Below are positions 55,455-64,000 of a stretch of 64,000 nucleotides of DNA, in pieces. Below the pieces are notes generated by a model, which did no database searches, was not told where the DNA came from, and was given only the letters and a program-made list of their open reading frames with translations. Both the position numbers and the translations under genes were made by a program. Position 1 is the stretch's first letter. Each line of letters starts with the position of its first letter. Source of the DNA: Puccinellia tenuiflora (Eukaryota > Streptophyta > Magnoliopsida > Poales > Poaceae); NCBI GenBank assembly GCA_012064385.1, contig QRDG01000613.1, positions 858,933 through 922,932 of the forward strand, read 5' to 3'.

Positions 55455-55850
55455 TTTTTTTAAACGAAGGCAAAAGCTTTGCCGTTTCCATTAATTAAGA
55501 AGAAGGCGCCCGGTTTATTAGAGGGAGAAACCGAGCGAAAACCATACAACAAGACCCCACACCACGGGGCAAAGCCCACGCAACCTCAAAAACAAGAGAC
55601 CACAAAGAGCGTCAAGACAGAGGCCAAACACCACGTCAGAGAGAAGACGCCGTGACTACAATGGGAGGTGCAGACACGGGACGCTCGAGCGAAGATGAAG
55701 AAGCCACCGCTCTGAAGTGCCCACAACATCACTCGGGGCCGCCGCCCCGACATCCATCTATTCCGCCACGCCAAGCAGACCACCATCACCACCTTCCGGG
55801 ACCGCCATCCCGACGTACCACCGCTCGCACTCGAGCCACGACGCCGCACG
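55455..55850 (-). mobile_element. 5'-truncated copy of the 19.6-21.4 kb retroposon
   Basis: The reverse complement matches about 21060-21406, including CCTCTAATAAACCGGGC and the tail TTCGTTTAAAAAAAA. It carries about 30 extra bases near the 3' end. TATGTTTAT adjoins the T-tract at 55446-55454 and recurs at 55868-55876, about 20 bp beyond the end of homology, so the target duplication is tentative. It lies about 230 bp upstream of the FHA start codon. Confidence 0.65.
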
Positions 55851-55857
55851 AATATTT

Positions 55858-55977
55858 CCCATACGCATATGTTTATACTTGTATGCGTACTTGTACATTT
55901 CCCATACGCGTATGAATGCAATCATACGTATTATCAGCATGAAAAAGAAAAAAAGACGTATGCCTATGGGCGTATTT
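55858..55977. promoter_or_regulatory. Cluster of CATACG/CGTATG motifs upstream of the FHA gene
   Basis: CCCATACGCATATG (55858), TGTATGCGTAC (55880), CCCATACGCGTATG (55901), ATCATACGTA (55921), GACGTATGCC (55955) and GGGCGTATTT (55968) fall within 120 bp. They sit about 100-220 bp upstream of the ATG. I know of no factor for this exact motif; it may be a decayed simple repeat. Confidence 0.35.
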
Positions 55978-56076
55978 AAGAAAAAGAAAAGGTAATAATA
56001 CTGTGTGAGATTTGGGTAGTAGGTCACACCAAAATTGCCCTAGTACAATCAAACGGTCCGAACCTATCATCACCGA

Positions 56077-59000
56077 ATGGGGAACTCCCGGCGCCCCGCC
56101 GCCGCCTCGGCGCCGGCGTCGGACCTGGAGGTAGGCTTCGCGAAGCTGCAGGGCGAGGACTTCGAGTACTACATGCAGACCTATTCCATCATCCTCGGCC
56201 GCAACAGCCGCAAGAAGGACCAGTACGGCGACGGCACCCCGGACGACGTCGACGTGGACCTCGGCATCCTCGGCGGCGGCATGAACGTCTCCCGTCGTCA
56301 CGCGCGCATATTTTACGATTTTGCGCGCCGCCGCTTCGCCCTGGAGGTGCTCGGCAAGAACGGCTGCCTCGTCGAGGGCGTCCTACACGTGCCCGGCTCG
56401 CCCCCCGTCAAGCTCGACTCCCAGGACCTCCTCCAGATGGGGGACGCACAGTTCTATTTCCTCCTCCCGTCCCGCTCCGTCTTCGACACGGATGCCGCTC
56501 GCCGCGCCGCAGTCCCTCGACTTCTACCGTCTCCTCCCTCCGACGAGGAGGACGAGGATGAGGAAGAGGATGCTCTGGAAGGACAAGAAGAGGCTGCTGC
56601 GGCGGCTAAGCGGTCAAGGAACGGAGACGCCAGTGGACCCAATGGTTAGTATTGCACTTTTGGCTACCTTGATGTCTAATTGGGAAACCTCTCGTTTGTG
56701 TATTGACATTAGATTGCTGTCCCTTGAGATGTCTTCGCAACCATCGTTAAAATTTCTAGAATATGCCACACAGATGCTTATCTTTATGGGGAGATGATGT
56801 CCAATTGGATAGGTCCATTGTTGAGGCAATGCTTTTCTTTGTACCTCAACTGGACTGAATCGGTTCATATAAATGATTGTCTTTGGTTTCGTATAAAATC
56901 AGGGTAGTGGTTACAGTTTTAGGGAGCACATAGAATTTTGTTGATGTCTATTACCTTCCTGAACAATGACTTTGTGTTTGAATGATTACAAGTCTTACTG
57001 GAAATCTGTGGCTTAATTTTTATGACTTGTGACTTAAATATATGTGCATGTCATTTGCCATTTCTCTTATACGTTGGTCGATCTTTTTGCTCTGTGGGTA
57101 CACAGTAAGATATTGACTATATAAGGCTATAAAGGGATGGATGTTTTCATATGTTATTAGGGAAATGATAAACTTTTCAGTGATTACTCCAATGATTTGC
57201 ATATGTGTCTTTGGCGCAGTTGTTTCTAGTTTCTTGTAAATAATTTCTGTAATGATGTTAGAATGGCTAAAGTTGGTGATCTGGCTATTATTGGCGGCTT
57301 TCTGTTTGCTTATATTGCCGTTACGTTTAGTTCTTTGAGTTACCCCTCGTATTCAAACACACTTGACTTGATGCCTTCTTTTATGTTGGGTCAGACTTTT
57401 CTCTAACGGCATATTGTGTCTATTCTGCTAGATTAGTCATGTTTAAGCCTCACAAAAGAAGTCATGTTTAAAATATCCAGGTGATGTGAATCAACATGTA
57501 CTGTAGATATATGTGTATCTTTTCCCTGAAAAGATAGAATCTGGCCTTCATTAATTCTTATATGCTTAGGATAATAATCGGTAAAACTTTTTTAGTTTCT
57601 TCTTGTTCCTTGTTTACATAATGTTTAGCTGTGATTAACGCTGTGGAGACTTCAGTACCTTTGGCAAGTCAAACTGGGTCAGCAAACCAAGTAGCCCATA
57701 GTTCACTCGCTCATTGGTCTTTTACTATTTTGTGATCTCTTGAAGTAGTAGCAGTGGCCACTGGGCCACTGGCCAGTGTATCAGAAGCAAAGGTTTTCAG
57801 TTGAGCACTCATAAATGTCCTGATGCTTATGTATGGTTGTGTTAAAAACTTAAAATAGGGATCCTTTCTTTTATTACTGAACAGTTTAGCTCATAAAGTT
57901 GAGACTATCAAATAAATATGTAGTGAACTGGTAGTCCATTATATTATTGCATTTGTTTATGTGCTAATGTGCTAACGAATGACCCCAGATTAAAGTATCA
58001 TTATCTACATTGCTTTTTTATGAACTGTTAAATTCTTGCTGAGTGGGTTCTGGAGATATGAATGGTACAATTTATGATAAAAACGTAACATGTTTTGAAT
58101 TATGGGAATGCAACTAATTAGAAAAGTGTGATGTGCTCTGAATTGTGGTAAACTTACTAGCTAAATAATCATGATTTGCAACGGGAAAATACATACTATT
58201 ATGTGTTAATCCACAACAACTCAACCTACTTTGAGCAACACCACGCTTAGCCAGCAGCCTTATACCTCAACAACCATGACTAATTTGTTAGGAAGTAGTT
58301 AAATTAAATTTACTAAAGATCTCCGTTCTTATGTTAGTTAGTTTGTTTTGTAAGAGATGTTTTAGCAAGATTTAAATCTCGTATTAGGTTGTTTCAGAGA
58401 TTAAGTCGATTTATTAGGAGGTAGTTTGGGTGAGACGAGATTGAACCGGAAGATAGTGGGAGTTTTTATTCATGTGACGGAGGAGAGGTGTGAAACCACC
58501 ATCACCACCACCACGGATCACCCACTCCCATTTTATAGAAAGAAGATAATTATAGAAAGAAGATAATGAAATAGACATCGTTGTGGTTTGTTTGAAGATT
58601 ATTCCTTCCGTTTGTATAACCGTTCAAGTGACGACACCGGCCTGTGATGCTATTCACACATTAATTAATTTGGAAAGCTGATCACTATACATTTGCTGAA
58701 AGTGGTTCACTGACTTGTATACATGCTGTGTGCAAAATTTCCTGACATATGGTACAATCAATATCAATAGATGATAGCTGAGATGTGAACTACATATGAT
58801 GACAAGTAGTGATGTATTTGAAAAAAGAATCAAGAAGGAAAGGGTGTACTCACCGTGGGCAATGGTCATTTATTTTGAGATCATTGTTTGCCCATTATCT
58901 TGTTTTCTATTGAAATCATTTTCCCCATTATCTTGTTTTCGATTGAAGTAGAGTGAGACTTAAGTTTGCCCAAAATATACTTGCACAGCCCAAATATTAG

Positions 59001-60223
59001 TACTTTTCTATTGCTGTATGCACCCCACCTATCAATAGATGTTAGCTGTTAGCTGCAGTTAAAAAATTACCCAGGATCAAGATGAGCAATAATTTTTTAT
59101 TGGCTTGAAATGTATATGAGAAATCCAAATGCAGTTAGACATTTTTTATGATTTTTTTTTGGATGGCTTCACCAATGTTATTGCAAGTTTTAAGTTTATT
59201 TCATTCCATGATTTCAGATGCTATCACCTTCTTTCAGTTATTTTCTGAATCTCCTCAAATTACACTTATACAGTGTCAAAACAGTCCAGTAATTTTGTAA
59301 TTCTGTGCAGCAAGAAGGTCAGAGCCAGGATCAAAGGGTTGCAGGGAAGCAGATAACCAACAACTGTTGCAGTTGGAAGAGAAAGATGTTATCTCCTCCT
59401 CTGCTACTATTATACATGATCTCTGTGGACCTCAGGAATGGGTGCCTATGGACAAGCTTCATGAAGTGGTACTTTTCTCTAATCTATTCAAATTTTCGTA
59501 TAAAAACAATCAGTATACATCATATTTGTTAATGTTTGTCCTGATTAGTCATTTCACCACCAGATAATGATATGAACTTATTGCGCTTTCAGTTGTCCAT
59601 GGATTACTATTTTATTAACAATTGCATAAATCAACACAACATGTTTGTGGGCCACCGTTGGTAACAAGACTGGTCGACTAAACATTCTTGACTCATGGTG
59701 TCTCTTGGGCTTTAGTCTATAATTGCTCCAGCACTGATTTCATGAAGTCGGGAATACTTATTATTTGTTAATATCAGGGTGGATTGTTCACTGATAGTTC
59801 AATGCGGTTAGTCAACGGTGTTTTTCTTTGATGAGTTTATTTCTGGAATTTGGAGTTCCGGTTGTTATCTGTGCCATCAGATTGCCCCTTCGCTTTTTTT
59901 TGGTGCCTATTTTCATGATGAGTTTGTCATATTGTATGTCCGGTCATATTTAACAGCTTTGATGCGTGTTCATACATGTTGTGTCCATTCTGACAAGAAC
60001 ACTCTTGTTTTAGATGTTTGAGAAGTATGGCAACTTATGGCACCACAACAGGGTGCGGAAATATTTGACGTCAGAAGACTGGCCCGAGAGTGAAACTGAG
60101 GGTAGACCATGGCATGGACTATCAGTGCTGTTAAGGAAGTACCCAGAGCAATTTCTGATCAACATAAGGAAAGCAGGGGGACAAAGCACTGAGTTTGTCT
60201 CTTTGCTTTCGCTGCAACCATGA
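56077..60223 (+). CDS. FHA2: FHA-domain nuclear protein, FHA2-like, 3 exons
   Basis: Exons 56077-56644, 59311-59468 and 60014-60223 have GT/AG borders and phases that match, giving 311 codons. The FHA domain covers about residues 25-132: EYYMQTYSIILGRNS, GGGMNVSRRHARIFYDF, LEVLGKNGCLVEGV, and DLLQMGDAQFYFLLP. The GR, S..H and NG positions that bind phosphothreonine are present. An acidic run (DEEDEDEEEDALE) and a basic patch follow. The C-terminus (GPQEWVPMDKLHEV, RKYLTSEDWPE, FLINIRKAGGQSTEFVSLLS) looks like a small helical domain. It closely resembles Arabidopsis FHA2, described as a nuclear transcription-related protein. The biochemical role here is inferred. It is convergent with the kinase gene. 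Confidence 0.9.
56645..59310 (+). other. Intron 1 of the FHA gene (2.67 kb)
   Basis: Starts GTTAGTATTG and ends TTCTGTGCAG. AT-rich. A stretch at 58286-58600 beginning TGTTAGGAAGTAGTTAAATT, with a CACCATCACCACCACCACGG run, may be a small repeat insertion. No ORF belongs to another gene. Confidence 0.75.
59469..60013 (+). other. Intron 2 of the FHA gene (545 bp)
   Basis: Starts GTACTTTTCTC and ends TGTTTTAG. Phase 0. Nothing else is seen in it. Confidence 0.75.
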
Positions 60224-62930
60224 CAAGTTTCAACAGATATCTCCTTATGTCTCGTACAGGTTGGAGCATTCTTTTTTGTATTTTGGCTTCTACTGTAGAC
60301 AGTGAGAACCAGCTCAGGGTAGATATAGATTTGCCGGTTAGATCTTGTCTTGTGTCCGTGTTTTATACTGATATGTACATGCATTGTGCAGAGCAATTAC
60401 CTCTGCAATTCTGCAGTGCTAAAATGGTGGAAATTGGCATACATGTCTTTTTCTTTGGTTAACATCCATAGTGTATTTCCATTTTGGTAGGAGTAATTAC
60501 TTGTTGCTGGAGAAGTAGAACATAATTTTGAAAGGGCCGTTCAGAAAATAGTTTTGAAAGCAAATTGTTTAGCCTTAACCATATGATTGTGGATTAAATT
60601 GTTAGAAGAGCATGGAAGTAATGTTTGTTATAGGTATCATTCTGGTTTATGCACATCTTCCTTCATAATTTAAGAATTTCGATTTTACAGCCACCAAACC
60701 ATCAAGGTTTATTCCTGTAGTCATAAACCACATCATGGCATAAATACACAGCCTGACAACCGAAGTGCTCGATAAGCAGTTCATGTCATAGATTTTATAT
60801 AATTCATTGATGAATCATCTAAGCATTGATGAAATTTGGAAAATATATAGCACGAGCTGTAATGATCTCGTGTCGTATCCTGTTCAATGGAAAATTTGAG
60901 TCGATTTGGGTAAAATCTGAGGGGATAATGCTCTACAGAACGTGTAAAACAGAAGGGATGCCTAGCTGATTCTTCCAGAACTGAGAAAACATGAATCCAA
61001 AATCTTAGTTAGCCGCAGTCCATGGCGCCGCCCAGCTATGATCCCGATCTCTCCCTGCTCAACGCACGCAGCCAATCCTCACCAAATCAGGAGCAGTGCA
61101 TAAATAAGTCACTGAGCTGCAAAGCATTTATTTTAGACATGACAACTGCCCGCCGACTTCCAGCTGTAGCCATGGATGCGCTATAGAAGCCATCCTTCCA
61201 TTTTTTGTTTATCCGCTTGAAGGGAAATGCCTCGCTTTATAGGATTGCTGTGCATATGATGTTCCAGGAGACATACTCAGTTCGTACAATTACTAACAGG
61301 CAACATTCCAAGATTCGTGTTTCCACTTTGACGGTGTACAACAAAAACATGTGGACATGCAACAAACCAAATTTACAACTGATGACATATGGTCTGCTGT
61401 GTGAGTACCAAATTTACAACACATAACATACAGATGCTGCAAAAAAAAAAGAAAAAAAAAACTTTGCACGCAAAATAGTTTCAAGATTTTTGGTGCTCCA
61501 GGTTTCTCAGAAGAGACTTCTGCTCTTTCTTTTCTTCTTTCTTTTAAGGGAGAGTTTTTTTTTTCCATCATGAATATAACTGCTCCTTTGGAACACAGAT
61601 GTAAGAATTGGTAACAGTACAAATATCATGAAAGTAAATATGTGCATAAATAGCGACATTTTAAATGTTAATTAAATACAGAGAATGCAATCCAGTAAAA
61701 AGAACAATTCGTTCCCTTTTACACTCTACATTAGAGCTATCATTAGTATTCTGAAGCATGTATCGTAAAAGGGCAAGCAAGCTGTCTTCAGTTAGTTCAG
61801 AATCAGTAAAGAAATACCATGTAGAAAAATTATAGAGCCATCATCATTGGCAAGCCTGTCAGTTCCTCCTCTGGGCCCAAAACTGTCATACATTCATATC
61901 AGTTTTACATGCAGTTATTTTACACGGACAGATGAATTGCATTCTTTATCAAAAATATGAATCTGATATTAACTGAACTATGGTTCAAAGATCTACTTTT
62001 CCTCAATAATGAATATTCAGTTATTTAGAATTCATGGATCAAATGGAAAACTCGTAAAAGGATAGGTAATATTGAGGAGATTGATCCAACACTTTCAACG
62101 TAGCCAAATATCTTGACATCGTGAGTATAGAAGCGACATTAGAAGCCTCTAAAAGAAGAAACATGCCAAAATGCCCAAGAATTAGCAAGACGTAAACGGA
62201 AAACACAAATTGTGTGCAGCTTGCATACCTTGTAAAGACTATAACATCCGAATGAAAAATCGAAATTACTACGTACTACATACATCAACTGTTGACAAAA
62301 GAAAATAAAGATGTGATCTGGAAAATTCTGAAGTTGTCTCTTTGAGCCCACAACACTCATCTTATCGCAATTAGGAAAGGAAATAATGGCAATCAGAAAA
62401 TCAGGAACACGCTTGGGCTGGCAATCCAGGAAATTTTCTACAGTAGGCTAGACAATTTTTCTTAAGGTGATTTATTTCTATCCTGTTACAGTAAGTTGTC
62501 AACGAAAAAAAAGAACAAAAATCTAATTGAAAGCTTAGTGCACCATATTTGATTCATAAATGTAACCTTACTATGGTCTATCTACTATGTACAATGCAGT
62601 TGTAGTGCTACTGTGTCATCCTTAGGCCAGTGGATCTGTTTAACTTGCAGAGCTGAACCTATCTGTCTATCTGGGGTGTTTCATAAAACGAACACCTTGA
62701 ATTATCTGCCTCCACTGGAAGAGATGTTGCTGATGTAAAAATATACAACCTCAAATGCTTGAACCAGTGGTTAATTTCTAAGATTGCCCACCCACCTGGG
62801 GAATTTATCTTGGTCAGAACTTAGAAAGATAGTATGTCAGGGCGTACATGCACTAGATGGTCTTCAGCTATGAATTTAATCAGTGAATATACGCTGGACA
62901 GATGAGTGATAAACGCCTGAAGATATTTTC
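60224..62930. other. Convergent intergenic region and 3' UTRs
   Basis: The FHA 3' UTR probably extends to about 60450, and the kinase 3' UTR reaches into the right part. A 54-codon ORF with a good start context (61022-61186, MAPPSYDPDLSLLNARSQ) has no visible homology and is not called as a gene. An A-rich run lies at 61440-61461. Confidence 0.4.
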
Positions 62931-63124
62931 CTGCCAAACAAGAAGAAACACATCATGTGAGTATATTATGTTCTCGTATAATATTAGAAGGTAAACAAAA
63001 TTTCTAGCACAATTAACTAAAAAATTGGTGATCCTGCATTATCTGACCACAGAACAAAAATAAAGACGGGAGCTGGATTGCTTGTTGAGCTCCTTAACAA
63101 AAGCATAAGATCACTTCATCTCAC
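62931..63124 (-). other. Probable intron in the kinase 3' UTR
   Basis: On the minus strand the stop codon TAG (63129-63127) is followed two bases later by donor GTGAGATG. An acceptor CTTCTTGTTTGGCAG ends at 62931. This would be a 194-bp 3' UTR intron. Confidence 0.4.
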
Positions 63125-63126
63125 CT

Positions 63127-64000
63127 CTAATTTTTAAAAGATGAATCATCTTCGGTAGGTGGCTCTGATGCTGGAGAAGAGAATGAATCACAAGAAGAGG
63201 CTCTAGCATCGATCAACATGGATATCACTTCTCGCATGCTAGGCCTATCCAATGGTGATTCACTGGTACAGAACAATGCAATCTTCAGTACCAGAGTCAT
63301 TTCTTCCACAGCCCTCTTTGAGTTTAGGTTGAGTCTGCTGTCAAAAACTTCCGAATTTGGTGTCATGCTGTTCATTGTCCGCCTCACCAAATTGACAAGA
63401 TCTCCTCCTTTCTCAAGAGGCTGAATCGCACATTGCCCGGTCACTAGTTCCAACAAAACTACCCCAAAACTGTAGATATCGCACTTTTCAGTCACCTTCA
63501 TGGTGAAAGCATACTCTGCATCGCAAGAAGCACATAATTAGAAGCCATAAACTGCTTAAGAAACTAAACTTTGGAACTATAATTTTCCATAGAACAACTC
63601 AAGTAACTATCATGTACTACTGTGCCATCAACTTCCAGGACCATAGAAGCTTTGTCAGAATGCTAATATGATATATGAAACCAAATGAAACTATGCTGAG
63701 AAAACAGTGCGAGCTTTAACTGTAATTCCTAGTGCAATGATTCAATAATAGATCGAACCTGGGGCAATGTAACCGTATGAACCAGCTACAGCGGACATTG
63801 TTCTGCTGTTGGAGATGTCAATAATTTTTGCCAAACCAAAGTCTCCCACATGAGCCTCCATCATCTCATCGAGCAGTATGTTATTGGACTTAATGTCACG
63901 GTGAATCACCTTTGGTTTGCAATCACTGTGAAGATACCGTAGGCCTTCAGCAGCCCCGAAAGCGATCCGGTACCGGGTGTCCCAGTCCAGCAGGTAAGCG
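63127..64000 (-). CDS. LRR-type receptor-like protein kinase, C-terminal part
   Basis: Two exons on the minus strand, 64000-63759 (open at the window edge) and 63515-63127. They join as GCCCCAG/AGTAT within the APE motif. Visible kinase motifs in order: LLDWDTRYRIAFGAAEGLRY, catalytic loop VIHRDIKSNNILLD, DFGLAKIID, activation-segment end GSYGYIAPEYAFTMKVTEK, CDIYSFGVVLLELVTG (subdomain IX), and DRPSMREVISMLIDAR (subdomain XI). An S/P/E-rich tail ends FKN. HRDIK has the RD signature, and the HRD and DFG aspartates are present, so this part is catalytically complete. The style is that of plant LRR subfamily XI/XII-like kinases at the plasma membrane. The LRR ectodomain and transmembrane segment lie beyond the window, so the class is inferred. 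Confidence 0.92.
63516..63758 (-). other. Intron of the kinase gene (243 bp)
   Basis: Donor GTTCGATC after CCCCAG and acceptor TTGCGATGCAG on the minus strand. Phase 1. Confidence 0.85.

Noticed and set aside
61022..61186. 54-codon ORF with a good start context
   Set aside because: No homology, no splice or promoter context, and length within chance expectation.

Overview
The window is nuclear DNA from a grass, very probably a member of the Triticeae (wheat, barley or Aegilops type). The reasons are the nested LTR retrotransposons, a CACTA element with a CACTAGTAGAAAA terminus, Stowaway MITEs with CTCCCTCCGT ends, grass-type PIF/Harbinger elements, and GC-rich first exons in spliced genes. 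Most of the window is mobile DNA. Host genes lie only in the last quarter.

Layout. 1-1588: 3' end of a Gypsy-like LTR element, with a 90-bp tandem array and a 3' LTR. 1589-4824: no convincing gene. 4825-14972: a non-autonomous Gypsy-type element with 5-bp target duplication AGCAC. It holds a decayed Copia element (5451-11777, duplication GTTCA), whose 3' LTR was itself hit by a 504-bp TIR element. 16666-22600: a Harbinger-like element and three GC-rich non-LTR retroposons. 22771-35082: a 12.3-kb CACTA element with a truncated transposase, a tandem hairpin array, small ORF cassettes (one split by a solo LTR) and an apparently intact seven-exon gene with a DUF8039-like region and a C-terminal Ulp1-type cysteine protease. 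35229-39721: a Mutator-like element carrying host-like gene fragments (B3-like), i.e. a Pack-MULE. 39891-42015: a PIF/Harbinger element with a broken DDE transposase. 42019-47400: MITEs, a decayed LINE and Harbinger ORF1-like debris.

Host gene island, 47.6-64 kb. A class II (CIN-type) TCP transcription factor at 48019-49260 (+) carries a miR319-type target site and appears to have a long intron in its 3' UTR. An FHA-domain gene resembling Arabidopsis FHA2 lies at 56077-60223 (+, three exons). The C-terminal half of an LRR-type receptor-like kinase lies at 63127-64000 (-) and runs off the right edge, convergent with the FHA gene. Small elements sit in the flanks and introns of these genes.

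The three host genes show no sign of a shared pathway. Mobile elements lie at regulatory positions around the TCP and FHA genes, and TSD and TIR evidence lets the nesting order be read directly. The least ordinary items are the intact Ulp1-type gene kept inside a CACTA element that lost its catalytic transposase core, the B3-carrying Pack-MULE, and a cluster of nine DRE/CRT-like cores in a retrotransposon LTR.
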